Source: Cytophagaceae bacterium (GTDB taxonomy: Bacteria; Bacteroidota; Bacteroidia; Flavobacteriales; Flavobacteriaceae). Taken from it: DNA of 64,000 nt. The stretch covers positions 124,001 through 188,000 of the forward strand of contig PALD01000049.1 in assembly GCA_002710685.1 (NCBI GenBank). The letters are read 5' to 3'. A model generated the notes under the pieces. The model saw nothing but the letters and a program-made list of their open reading frames with translations, made no database searches and was not told where the DNA came from. Below, piece after piece: positions 42,786-50,481 of the stretch; the stretch's first letter is position 1; every line of letters begins with the position of its first letter. The translations under genes were made by a program, and so were the position numbers.

Positions 42786-43757
42786 TTACCACCAGTCCCT
42801 CACGTGATATACGACACTGCTGGGTTGATTGTTGCCTCTTGCAACCCCTACATCCCTTGCTGCTTGTATCGCTTCTCGCTGTAGGTCAGTATCATCCTGC
42901 TGCACCCTTAAGGTAAGGTCCCAGACTCTATCATCCAGTTGCCTTACTCGGGATCCCATCTCATTTGAGAGCTCTGTGGCTTCTTTATAACAGACTGCTT
43001 CCGGTTGTATGCGTTGCAAATAATTCATTGCTTTTTTTGCGGCATCATAATCTTGCCCGGTATTCCACACATTTCTAGCCTGGTTAAGCAGGATTCCACA
43101 GTCCCTGTTTATCTTTTTTTCATAGATGGGTATGATTGCCTTCATGGCCTTGTCATAACAATCCCGGTTTATCCTGGGGATGTTGCCCAGTAGGGCCAGG
43201 GCCAGATCATAATTATTCTGCGCTGCAGCTACTTCTGCATCCTTGAGGATGTAGCCACAGCCATCGTCATAATATTCAAGGATTTTTTGCTTTGAGCGGT
43301 CTATCAATTTTTGAATGGAGGCGTTATTGGCACGTATCTGGTTAAAGGCAGAGATGTATGCTTTGTCCTCATTGCTGCCCACGCCTTTTGCGGTTACCGT
43401 AGTGCTGCCAAATTTAGTCCCGCTGATACCATCCCCCACATAAAAAACCACATCAAGCGTCACGGCAACGCGCGGGGGTGGCCCCGGCACGATGTGCTTG
43501 TTGCTCACCACGACATTGGGTGTGATGATAAACCTGCTGCTGGTGGAAATGTCAGATGCGCCCAGGCCATTGCTCGCTATAATCTGTGTGAGCTTTGCCT
43601 CTAGGTTATTTGCCGCGCTGGGGGGCATATCTGCAATATATTCTGAGACGTAGGGGGTGATGGCGATCCTGTCATAATCATCCATGGCCTCTTGTGCGGT
43701 CAGCCTTCCGGCGAAAGCCAGCAGAAACACAATCATTGTAATCTTTATCTTTTTCAT
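42786..43757 (-). CDS. secreted protein of unknown function, CsgG/LpoB-like N-terminal pattern (operon gene 5)
   Basis: 323 residues from the ATG at 43757; the 16 residues upstream in frame do not look like a signal. The signal peptide is MIVFLLAFAGRLTAQ. The N-terminal 150 residues (RIAITPYVSEYIADMPPSAANNLEAKLTQIIASNGL, VAVTLDVVFYVGDG, SNEDKAYISAFNQIRANN) follow the alternating pattern of CsgG/LpoB/FlgT-like envelope domains, a weak resemblance. The C-terminal half is helical with TPR-like spacing and several Cys. It is the last of five tightly packed genes (gap 7 bp). No function is assigned. Confidence 0.6.
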   Translation of the reverse strand: MKKIKITMIVFLLAFAGRLTAQEAMDDYDRIAITPYVSEYIADMPPSAANNLEAKLTQIIASNGLGASDISTSSRFIITPNVVVSNKHIVPGPPPRVAVTLDVVFYVGDGISGTKFGSTTVTAKGVGSNEDKAYISAFNQIRANNASIQKLIDRSKQKILEYYDDGCGYILKDAEVAAAQNNYDLALALLGNIPRINRDCYDKAMKAIIPIYEKKINRDCGILLNQARNVWNTGQDYDAAKKAMNYLQRIQPEAVCYKEATELSNEMGSRVRQLDDRVWDLTLRVQQDDTDLQREAIQAARDVGVARGNNQPSSVVYHVRDWW

Positions 43758-43764
43758 AATCCTA

Positions 43765-44715
43765 TTATTTATGCCCCAGGAACAATGTGGCCTCGCCCAG
43801 TCCACGGGTGGTTATTTTATTTTCTATGCCCAGTCCATCATTGAGGTAATCGCTTAATTCCTTGATGTACCTTCTTGTGTCCATGGCCCGTTCACGGCCA
43901 TTGCGGGTGTAGTACATGGGGATGCGCACCTGCTCAAAAATCATCATGTTCTCCGTGGCGTCCAGGGTTGAGAAACGTCCTTGCACGGTGTTGTCAGCCA
44001 TCCAGTCTTCTATGACAAACCCCAGTTCATCCCCGCCAAATTCACTCTCAAGGTCCTCGCCCCAATCATCCCAGCGCTTGATGCGCACGGTGATCTCACG
44101 GCCGTTCTCAAACATGTCGTCAAAATGGTCCTGAAGCGATGCGCTAAAGGTATCCATGTGCGCAATGGCGGCTTCTTCCAGTAACACGGGAAGCTCAGCC
44201 GAAAATGATGGCGCACCGGTTCCTGCTGCTGTCGCAACCTGCTTGCTTGAGTAGGCATCCAGGCCTTGCAGGTTGAAGGTGACAGATTTTTTTGGCCCGC
44301 TCTGGTTTACGGTATAGGTGAGTTGTAAGAAGATGTCAGCCTTTGCGGTAGATTTAAGCATGTCCACAGGGCTTTCGGCAACCTCGGCGCCGGTTTCTTT
44401 AGAAGAGCGCATGGCATCTTCTGCGGCATAACTGTTTATGGTCTTCATGACGGTCTCCATGTTCTTTAATGGAAAGCCCCTGTCAGCCATCAGGCCGTTG
44501 ATCTTGCTTATCATGAGCAGCAGGTTTGTGTCATTTTGAAAAGCTGCTTTGTAATCTGGTATGGTGGTGAGGATTCCCTGGTCGTCAAACTGCATGGTAA
44601 ATCCATGTTGCACGCACCAGGCGTCACTGGGCACTACCATGAGCGTGGGTTTTTTTGCCTGCCCCATGGTTACCTGACAGAGCAAAAGGATTGCTATGTA
44701 AATTATTTTTTTCAT
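43765..44715 (-). CDS. secreted protein of unknown function, DUF6175-like (operon gene 4)
   Basis: 316 residues with a signal peptide (MKKIIYIAILLLCQVTMGQA). The N-terminal PTLMVVPSDAWCVQHGF followed by an internal regular alpha/beta pattern (DIFLQLTYTVNQSGPKKSVTFNLQGLDAYSSKQVA) resembles, from memory, the DUF6175 family of Bacteroidota; this has not been checked. The segment DAMRSSKETGAEVAESPVDML and the late YIKELSDYLNDGLGIE are helical. It is separated by 2 bp from the upstream operon gene and 7 bp from the downstream one. Confidence 0.6.
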   Translation of the reverse strand: MKKIIYIAILLLCQVTMGQAKKPTLMVVPSDAWCVQHGFTMQFDDQGILTTIPDYKAAFQNDTNLLLMISKINGLMADRGFPLKNMETVMKTINSYAAEDAMRSSKETGAEVAESPVDMLKSTAKADIFLQLTYTVNQSGPKKSVTFNLQGLDAYSSKQVATAAGTGAPSFSAELPVLLEEAAIAHMDTFSASLQDHFDDMFENGREITVRIKRWDDWGEDLESEFGGDELGFVIEDWMADNTVQGRFSTLDATENMMIFEQVRIPMYYTRNGRERAMDTRRYIKELSDYLNDGLGIENKITTRGLGEATLFLGHK

Positions 44716-44717
44716 GT

Positions 44718-45185
44718 CTATAATATTTGATCTTGTTGTAAGTGGGATTTAAGGCCCTGCATATCAATAAGTACGATGAACCCGTAAGCCTGCTTCTTGT
44801 TGCTGTCTTCGTTCTTAAAGGATTTTTTGTTCTGTTCTTCAATAAAATCCCGGTAATCACCCCTGTCGCTAAAAAAACCATTAAAGTAATCCTCATGGCG
44901 CTCCATGGCATTTACCTCGGTAATCATGGGGCTTACCTTGCATTCATCGCTTCCGTTGCGTATGCCCTTGAACATCACGTCCCTTAAGGCTTCCTTAAAT
45001 GCATTTTCACGGGCTTCTTTGACATCCATTCCCGTGCCCCAGGTTTTTACCAGTTGGGAACCATCCAGGTTCTTGCCCAGGCATTCTGTATCATAATTGT
45101 AATGGCCAGCTATGTATTCTTTTGGCTTGCAAGCCAAAAGAACTACGGCTAGTATTGCCATATAAAGTATTGTTCTTGTCTTCAT
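44718..45185 (-). CDS. small lipoprotein of unknown function (operon gene 3)
   Basis: 155 residues. The lipoprotein signal ends VVLLAC (Cys19), then KPKEYIAG. The body (YDTECLGKNLDGSQLVKTW, AFKEALRDVMFKGIRNG, PYFSAFF-like HEDYFNGFFSDRGDYRDF) aligns with the product of the neighbouring gene at 45197: both have E-C near the start, LVK-W, an Ala-rich helix ending F-x-G-x-x-x-G, and a Y-F-x-x-F-F-x-D-x-G-x-Y motif. They are evidently paralogues. The lipobox codons lie in a perfect 22-bp palindrome. Confidence 0.65.
   Translation of the reverse strand: MKTRTILYMAILAVVLLACKPKEYIAGHYNYDTECLGKNLDGSQLVKTWGTGMDVKEARENAFKEALRDVMFKGIRNGSDECKVSPMITEVNAMERHEDYFNGFFSDRGDYRDFIEEQNKKSFKNEDSNKKQAYGFIVLIDMQGLKSHLQQDQIL
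45119..45140. repeat. perfect 22-bp palindrome at a lipobox
   Basis: CTTTTGGCTTG followed by its exact reverse complement CAAGCCAAAAG. On the minus strand it codes for L-L-A-C-K-P-K, the lipobox of the small lipoprotein. Confidence 0.65.
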
Positions 45186-45196
45186 GGTGTGCTTTT

Positions 45197-45727
45197 TTAA
45201 AATCCTGATGATAATCCCCTGATGATCCCGGCATCTTCAAGTTCCTTGCGCAACAACGCCTTGTTTACTGATACGATGACGCCTATCTTGTACTCCTTGC
45301 GGCCTATCTTAAAGCGGTCACCGGCGGCAACTGCACCGTCTGTGGAGAGGTTGACAAATTTTTGATACTTGCCGCCATCAGCAAAGAAGGCACTGAAATA
45401 TGGTGCTTTCTCTTGTTCCAGGTTTGAGCTCCTGGCCAGTGGTGGCTGTGCAAAGCACCCTCTTTCGCCGGCAGGCACACCTTGAAAGATGATACCGTGC
45501 ACTGCGTTCTTTTTTGCTTGTTCTATGGCGACATCCTTACGGTCAGAGTATGACCATACCTTGACGAGGTAAGTGCCCTCGCGGCCGGTCTCAACACACT
45601 CAATCTCATATCTCCATTGAGCGGTATCTTCATCAGCTTGTTTTTTTGCCCTGCGCTGAGCGCTCATAGTATAGCCCATGAGCATGATGGCGAGGATTAA
45701 GAAGCTTGTTTTTAATGTAACTTTCAT
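45197..45727 (-). CDS. small secreted protein, paralogue of the next gene (operon gene 2)
   Basis: 176 residues with a signal peptide (FLILAIMLMGYTMSAQ). The core (YEIECVETGREGTYLVKVWSY, AIEQAKKNAVHGIIFQGVPAG, APYFSAFFADGGKYQKFV) matches the lipoprotein encoded just downstream, but here there is no lipobox, and a C-terminal part DRFKIGRKEYKIGVIVSVNK is longer. It sits 11 bp from both neighbours. Family not recognised. One paralogue lipid-anchored and one soluble would fit partners in an envelope complex, which is inference. Confidence 0.65.
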   Translation of the reverse strand: MKVTLKTSFLILAIMLMGYTMSAQRRAKKQADEDTAQWRYEIECVETGREGTYLVKVWSYSDRKDVAIEQAKKNAVHGIIFQGVPAGERGCFAQPPLARSSNLEQEKAPYFSAFFADGGKYQKFVNLSTDGAVAAGDRFKIGRKEYKIGVIVSVNKALLRKELEDAGIIRGLSSGF

Positions 45728-45738
45728 GTGATTTGGTT

Positions 45739-48516
45739 TTAATTTATTTGACGAATGAGCATTCCTGAGGCATACTTGCCCTCATTGCCCTTAAAGGTTG
45801 TAAACTCGTCCTGAGATTGGTTTTCGGCAATCTCCTCGCTCATGTAGGAGTTGTCCCAGATGCCGTTTTTCTCGACTTTTATAACCCCCACACGTTGATA
45901 TTCGGTACGGCCATCTTTATCCAGCACCTGCTCAAGTACCTCAAACTTGTCTCCTTTTTCAAGACCTTCCTTCACGCCTATTTTAGCAGTTATGGGTTCA
46001 CCGCTCAACAGGGGAGATTTTGTCCTGAATTCTTCAAAAGAGCGTTGTAGTTGACTGATGCCTTTATCTTGCGCCTTGATTGTTGCAATGCGTATGAGGT
46101 CACTATTGTCCTTACTTGAGAAAATGGTGGATTGCAGGTTTGCCCTCACGGTCTCGGTACCCACTAGTTTTAACTTAAAGAGGTCGCTGCTTTCAAAGGC
46201 TGTTTTTTTATCCTCGCTGTGGTTTGAGGCGTCCATCCAGTAATTGTTGTAGAAATTAGCGGCTACTTCCTCGTCCCACTCCAGGCGGTAGAGGTAAGAG
46301 ACGGTCTTTACTCCATATCCCTTGCCCATGACCTGTGTGCCCAGGTTGGCAGCATCTGCCGCGGTTGATACCACATCAAGGCCCGCAACTGATGCAACGG
46401 TACTTATGGCACTGAGCCACCCACCGGCCTTCCTGGCGGTTTCTTGTTTATTTGTGTACCTAAAGTCATAGACAATCACAAAGGTGTTGCCTATGAGTTC
46501 TTCCCCGGCATCTGCGAGAATGGCCTTGCCGCGCTCAGTATTCATGGCCACCTTGACATCAAGGTCTGATGCATTGTAGGATCCCCTTGCGGCAACAAGG
46601 TCCATGTTGAACTCGCCATTTGCATTCCGGTTGAACCATTTTGCCACCAGTGCACGGGCAACCCCATTTCTGTTAAGGTAGTCCGTGATCACGCTTGACT
46701 GGTCTTCTTCGTCCTGGCCACCCGGTGCGTTGATGAGGTATGGACCTATATTGTGGTCGTTGAATTTTTCTGATAGCTGTGAATTGCCAAAGGCATCGCG
46801 GATGACCCCAAAATGCTCCCGGGCTTCATCATTGATCATCATGGTGTACAGCGAGCTACGGCGATATTTGAGTCCATTAGCTTCATTTTCAGAAGATTTT
46901 TTGATTTTTACGATTTCACCCTCATTGTTGAGTACTGAATTTGTGGCAATGCTCAAAACATCAGATGAGGGGCTTGAACCCGTTTTTTTGGCTTTAGCCA
47001 AAAGGTCCAAGTAATAGGATTCACGGGCGTTAGTGCCTACGTTGCTGGCAATGTCACCGGCCACTTCTGTATCAGACTTTGTTGAATATGAACTTCCTTG
47101 TGCCGAGCCGGCCAGGCTACCAGTAGTAACCATGGCAGAAGGATTTGGGATTTTAAGTGATTCATTGTACTTCTGCGTGGCAGCCTGGTATTTCTCTGAA
47201 GCTGCTTTCATCTTTTTATTGTTGCCAAAGGCAAGTGGCCTTGCTGAAATCTCGTTCATCACGTTAGTATATTCCAGGGAGGCTTCTTGAAATTCTTCTA
47301 GAGAAAACATGGTCTGGGCAAAGGTCACCTTGCCCTCGGCGCGTATGGCATCGTTGTCCAATCTGGCCTCATCTTGCAGGTTTGCCAGTTCTTCTTTGAT
47401 CTTTTTATTATACGCACGTGTTGATACCAGCATGTCTTCAATTGACCCGCCCATGGGAGGTGAGAAGACCCCCACGCGTTCTATAAGCAATGCGTCAAAC
47501 TCCTTTGCGGTTGCGATTTTAGGTTCTACCGGTGGTGCGGGTTCTGTTTCTGGCTGTGGTTGAGGGGCTTGTACCGCTACCTCTGTTTCTTCAGCTTCTA
47601 TGACCACCTGGCTGCTTTGTTTAAGGTCATTGTCAGTATTTGCTACTACATGCGTATCGTTGCCAGTGGCCTCAAAAGTTGCGGTACCGGTGTTGTTATC
47701 AGGGTCTCCCTTGATGGCCTTGTACTTGTTGCTGGCCAGTAAAAATTCATCTGTCGCTGCAGATAGTTTGTCCATGTAATCATCTGCAGTGGGGTTTTTT
47801 TGCAGCTCTTCCATGGTCTGGGTGTATTTTTTTGATGCTTTTTGAAACTCGATGAGCGCCATGGCTTCATTGGCGCTTTTTTGAGCAGCTTCAATATCTT
47901 CAAGAGAAGTTTCAGGTGCAGCAGGCGTTTCATTGATTTTTTCTGTACGTCCTGTCTCATTGCTTGCTACAGCTGTTTCCGCTACGGGGGTGATTTCTTC
48001 TTCAACTTCTTCGATCTCCTCTACTTCTGGAGCAAGGAGCGCGGCATATTTTTCGGGCGTGCCTATTGTTTTTGTGACGCTCTTGGCAAAAACATCTTCT
48101 ATGAATTCCTTTTCCATCTCGTCAAACTCTATGACATTGTTGTCGGCAATTTTGGCGGAAGCCTCACTGGAAAGCACATCGTCTTCAGTACCATTTATCA
48201 TAAAATTTTTCTTTGAGAAGTCTGCAACGATGTAATATTGTTGTCCGGGTTCAACTTCTATGATAATGGAAGCCGCCTTCTTGTCACCAGATTTTATCCC
48301 GGCAAAAATGTGCTTGCCCGCTGGGACTTCTTGCGAGATGGTGTTGATCTGGGTGATGGTACCTATGTAGTCATGACCCTGAAAGATGTTGAGGTCATCT
48401 GTCCATCCACTTTCACCTTGACCGGTAAAGTGTATTGTGGCCGTATCCTGGGCCCACGTACAAATTGAGAGCATTAATGCCAGGCTAAAAATGCCCAACT
48501 TGAAAAACTTATCCAT
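45739..48516 (-). CDS. large secreted protein with duplicated helical units (operon gene 1)
   Basis: 925 residues from the ATG at 48516; an in-frame ATG at 48609 overlaps the upstream inverted repeat and would precede the signal peptide by 31 residues, so it is rejected. The signal peptide is LGIFSLALMLSICTWAQ. Residues about 20-110 form a beta domain (TQINTISQEVPAGKHIFAGI, EVEPGQQYYIVADF) of DUF2846-like pattern. An acidic linker follows (EVEEIEEVEEE), then two related helical units (EFQKASKKYTQTMEELQKNP and EFQEASLEYTNVMNEISARP). The C-terminal half includes a hydrophobic stretch AGGWLSAISTVASVAGLDVV and a possible FlgT-C-like end (AKIGVKEGLEKGDKFEV). Overall function unknown. Confidence 0.65.
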   Translation of the reverse strand: MDKFFKLGIFSLALMLSICTWAQDTATIHFTGQGESGWTDDLNIFQGHDYIGTITQINTISQEVPAGKHIFAGIKSGDKKAASIIIEVEPGQQYYIVADFSKKNFMINGTEDDVLSSEASAKIADNNVIEFDEMEKEFIEDVFAKSVTKTIGTPEKYAALLAPEVEEIEEVEEEITPVAETAVASNETGRTEKINETPAAPETSLEDIEAAQKSANEAMALIEFQKASKKYTQTMEELQKNPTADDYMDKLSAATDEFLLASNKYKAIKGDPDNNTGTATFEATGNDTHVVANTDNDLKQSSQVVIEAEETEVAVQAPQPQPETEPAPPVEPKIATAKEFDALLIERVGVFSPPMGGSIEDMLVSTRAYNKKIKEELANLQDEARLDNDAIRAEGKVTFAQTMFSLEEFQEASLEYTNVMNEISARPLAFGNNKKMKAASEKYQAATQKYNESLKIPNPSAMVTTGSLAGSAQGSSYSTKSDTEVAGDIASNVGTNARESYYLDLLAKAKKTGSSPSSDVLSIATNSVLNNEGEIVKIKKSSENEANGLKYRRSSLYTMMINDEAREHFGVIRDAFGNSQLSEKFNDHNIGPYLINAPGGQDEEDQSSVITDYLNRNGVARALVAKWFNRNANGEFNMDLVAARGSYNASDLDVKVAMNTERGKAILADAGEELIGNTFVIVYDFRYTNKQETARKAGGWLSAISTVASVAGLDVVSTAADAANLGTQVMGKGYGVKTVSYLYRLEWDEEVAANFYNNYWMDASNHSEDKKTAFESSDLFKLKLVGTETVRANLQSTIFSSKDNSDLIRIATIKAQDKGISQLQRSFEEFRTKSPLLSGEPITAKIGVKEGLEKGDKFEVLEQVLDKDGRTEYQRVGVIKVEKNGIWDNSYMSEEIAENQSQDEFTTFKGNEGKYASGMLIRQIN
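46986..47003. repeat. TTTTGGCT/AGCCAAAA palindrome (in operon gene 1)
   Basis: TTTTGGCT, TT, AGCCAAAA: perfect 8-bp arms inside the large secreted-protein gene. Same family as the palindromes at 5713, 21927 and 45119. Confidence 0.5.
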
Positions 48517-48572
48517 GATTACGATTTTAAGGTTAGTAAGCATCAATGATGAGGTGTCAAGATTGATGATTG

Positions 48573-48580
48573 CAAAATAT
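48573..48580 (-). promoter_or_regulatory. weak -7 candidate for the five-gene operon
   Basis: On the minus strand ATATTTTG/TATTTTG, near the TAnnTTTG consensus with one base less spacing. If used, the inverted repeat at 48601-48619 would be centred about 43 bp upstream of the transcription start, a usual activator position. Confidence 0.3.
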
Positions 48581-48600
48581 CTGTAACCATGAGGGCATTC

Positions 48601-48619
48601 AATACCCACTTATGGGTAT
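48601..48619 (-). promoter_or_regulatory. 19-bp inverted repeat, candidate NarL-type operator copy 2
   Basis: Read on the minus strand this is ATACCCATAAGTGGGTATT, identical over 19 bp to 38629-38647 and in the same orientation relative to the genes it precedes. Heptamers TACCCAT and GTGGGTA with a 2-bp gap fit NarL-type binding. It lies 85 bp upstream of the first gene of the unknown operon, and here no gene ends nearby, so a terminator role is not needed to explain it. Confidence 0.55.
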
Positions 48620-48712
48620 ATTTTTAAGGAGAATTTAACAAGTTTGAATTATTTTGACATTGATTATCAACAGGTTGTCTTATTTTGATAGGTTAACGTG
48701 GTTATGCGACAT

Positions 48713-48746
48713 AAAAAAACATCCGCCATTGGCGGATGTTTTTTTT
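48713..48746. terminator. bidirectional intrinsic terminator
   Basis: A-run and CATCCGCC (48720-48727), loop ATT, GGCGGATG (48731-48738) and T-run. It follows the SYLF gene on the minus strand. Confidence 0.85.
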
Positions 48747-48765
48747 AATGGATTTTGTGTTTTAC

Positions 48766-49299
48766 TTACTTGGTGATGGGCGAATAATCAAACTTTTGGC
48801 CACCCACTGAGAGCTCTGCCATCAAACCTGCTTTAGGGTTTGCAAAAACAGCAACGCCATCCCGGTATTTCGCTTCCGCGGAAGCGCCACTTTTCAACAT
48901 CACCGCGCTTACGTTTCCGGTGAATTCAAAATCATCGTCCTTAAATGAATTGTAGGCATCAGCATCTTCAAAAAAGATAATTTCGCTAAAAGCCTTGCCA
49001 CCGGCCTGTAGGCCCACATCTAGTTTTTTCATCTTGGCGGAACCCACTACCACACCATTTTCATACACGATGCCATTACCAGATGCGGCACCTACCACAA
49101 ATGCGCCTTTTCCCACATTAGGAAAAATCACGTATGCCTTGGCATCATTAAAAAAATGGTTCATGCCATTGTCCTTCTCTATGAAAGCAGCTTTAGCAGT
49201 TGCGGCATCTTTAATAAGTTTTTTGTCTTTTGCATGTTGTGCAAAAACGCCTATCCCCATCATGAGGAAAAGGCCCAGAATTAAATTTTTAGTTTTCAT
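48766..49299 (-). CDS. SYLF/YSC84-domain lipid-binding-like protein
   Basis: 177 residues with a signal peptide (LILGLFLMMGIGVFAQ). The body is one SYLF domain: FFNDAKAYVIFPNVGKGAFVVGAASGNG, GVVVGSAKMKKLDVGLQAGG, KAFSEIIFF and a C-terminal ANPKAGLMAELSVGGQKFDY. SYLF domains bind phospholipids in eukaryotes; bacterial members are secreted and of unclear role. The gene is monocistronic, between two terminator-bounded blocks. A perfect GCTTCCGCGGAAGC palindrome lies in it. Confidence 0.85.
   Translation of the reverse strand: MKTKNLILGLFLMMGIGVFAQHAKDKKLIKDAATAKAAFIEKDNGMNHFFNDAKAYVIFPNVGKGAFVVGAASGNGIVYENGVVVGSAKMKKLDVGLQAGGKAFSEIIFFEDADAYNSFKDDDFEFTGNVSAVMLKSGASAEAKYRDGVAVFANPKAGLMAELSVGGQKFDYSPITK
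48872..48885. repeat. palindrome variant GCTTCCGCGGAAGC, perfect (in SYLF gene)
   Basis: Fully symmetric variant of GCTTTCGCGAAAGC in which both arms carry the same change (TTTC to TTCC), i.e. a compensated variant that keeps symmetry. Confidence 0.7.
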
Positions 49300-49419
49300 T
49301 TTAATAGCTTTTTTGTCTATCTAAATTACATGAAAACCGTGAGGGGCACCGTTAAAATACCCTTACTTATTGTGAAGGTTATGGTAATGTTTTAGGGGTT
49401 AGCCCCGGGGCATTTCTTC

Positions 49420-50475
49420 TCATTCCTTGGCAGACTCCTGTCCCTCTTGTATGCGCTCTTCTATTTCTTCTTCAGTGTCCTCGTCCAGGTAAGGGTGGGT
49501 CTGGTCCTGTGCCTTATTGTCTATCCACACTTCATAGTACATGGCAAAATGGTCAGACCCATAATAGGGTAGGCGGCACATCTCTTCCATGAACATATCT
49601 GTACTGTAGAACAACTGGTCAATGGGAAACCGCATGAACCAGTAATTTGCATTATAACTGGGGTATAGCCCCCGGCCTATCCTGGGGTCGAGCAGCCCGG
49701 TCATTTTTTTGAAGAGCCTGGAGATATTGCTCCACACCACGTCGTTGAGGTCGCCACAAACTATGATGGGGGCTTCCAGCTCCCTTACTCTTTTGCCTGC
49801 GAGCAGGAGTTCTGCATCGCGTTCTTTAGAAGTTTCATTTTCTGTAGGACTGGGAGGTGCGGGATGCACGCAGATGAGGTTGAGCGCGGGCCCGTTGCGG
49901 TATTTTACTTTTGTGAAGATAGAGGGGATGTCTTCTTCTACCATGAACTTGACCTCTGTGTCCACAAGTTCAAATTTACTGTACAGGTGCATGCCGTAGA
50001 GGTTTTCAAGCGGTACGCGCACCACATGGGGGTAATGTTCTTCAAGTGGTTTTAAAGCATTTTCCCACGCCTTGTTAGACTCCATGGTAAGGAAGATGTC
50101 CGGTTTTTGCTGCTTGATCAGCGCCATGAATTTTTCATAATTGTCATTAGGTTGCAGCACGTTTGCGGTAACCAGTGAGATTTTTTTAAGGTCAGCATAG
50201 CTTTTAGGCCTCCTTCGCTTGCGCGGAAAGTACCCCGTAAAGGGCCAGAAGACAGCCATTTGAAATATCATGGTAAGGAAGAGCACACCTATGGTGATCC
50301 ACTGCCAGGTGAACAGTGGAAAGTCAAATATAAGGAGCAGGCACAACAGGATGAATTGGAGCACCGTAGTTTGTACCCGTATAAAGCCCCATATACGGAC
50401 TGACCAGTGGGTGACCCGCAGCAATGGGAGGTAGGCTATAAGGATAAATACAAATGTAATGACGTATAGTGCCAT
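49420..50475 (-). CDS. membrane-anchored endonuclease/exonuclease/phosphatase family protein
   Basis: 351 residues. The first ~85 residues hold three membrane helices (YVITFVFILIAYLPLL, VLQFILLCLLLIFDF, ITIGVLFLTMIFQMAVFW). The rest is an EEP fold: LVTANVLQPN, DIFLTMESN with the metal-binding Glu, LNLICVHPAPPSP, VCGDLNDVVWS (catalytic D-x-N) and YGSDHFAM with the terminal Asp-His. Substrate may be a phosphoester in the envelope; unknown. It ends with an acidic tail and lies 6 bp from gldA on the same strand. Confidence 0.87.
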   Translation of the reverse strand: MALYVITFVFILIAYLPLLRVTHWSVRIWGFIRVQTTVLQFILLCLLLIFDFPLFTWQWITIGVLFLTMIFQMAVFWPFTGYFPRKRRRPKSYADLKKISLVTANVLQPNDNYEKFMALIKQQKPDIFLTMESNKAWENALKPLEEHYPHVVRVPLENLYGMHLYSKFELVDTEVKFMVEEDIPSIFTKVKYRNGPALNLICVHPAPPSPTENETSKERDAELLLAGKRVRELEAPIIVCGDLNDVVWSNISRLFKKMTGLLDPRIGRGLYPSYNANYWFMRFPIDQLFYSTDMFMEEMCRLPYYGSDHFAMYYEVWIDNKAQDQTHPYLDEDTEEEIEERIQEGQESAKE

Positions 50476-50481
50476 GATGGA

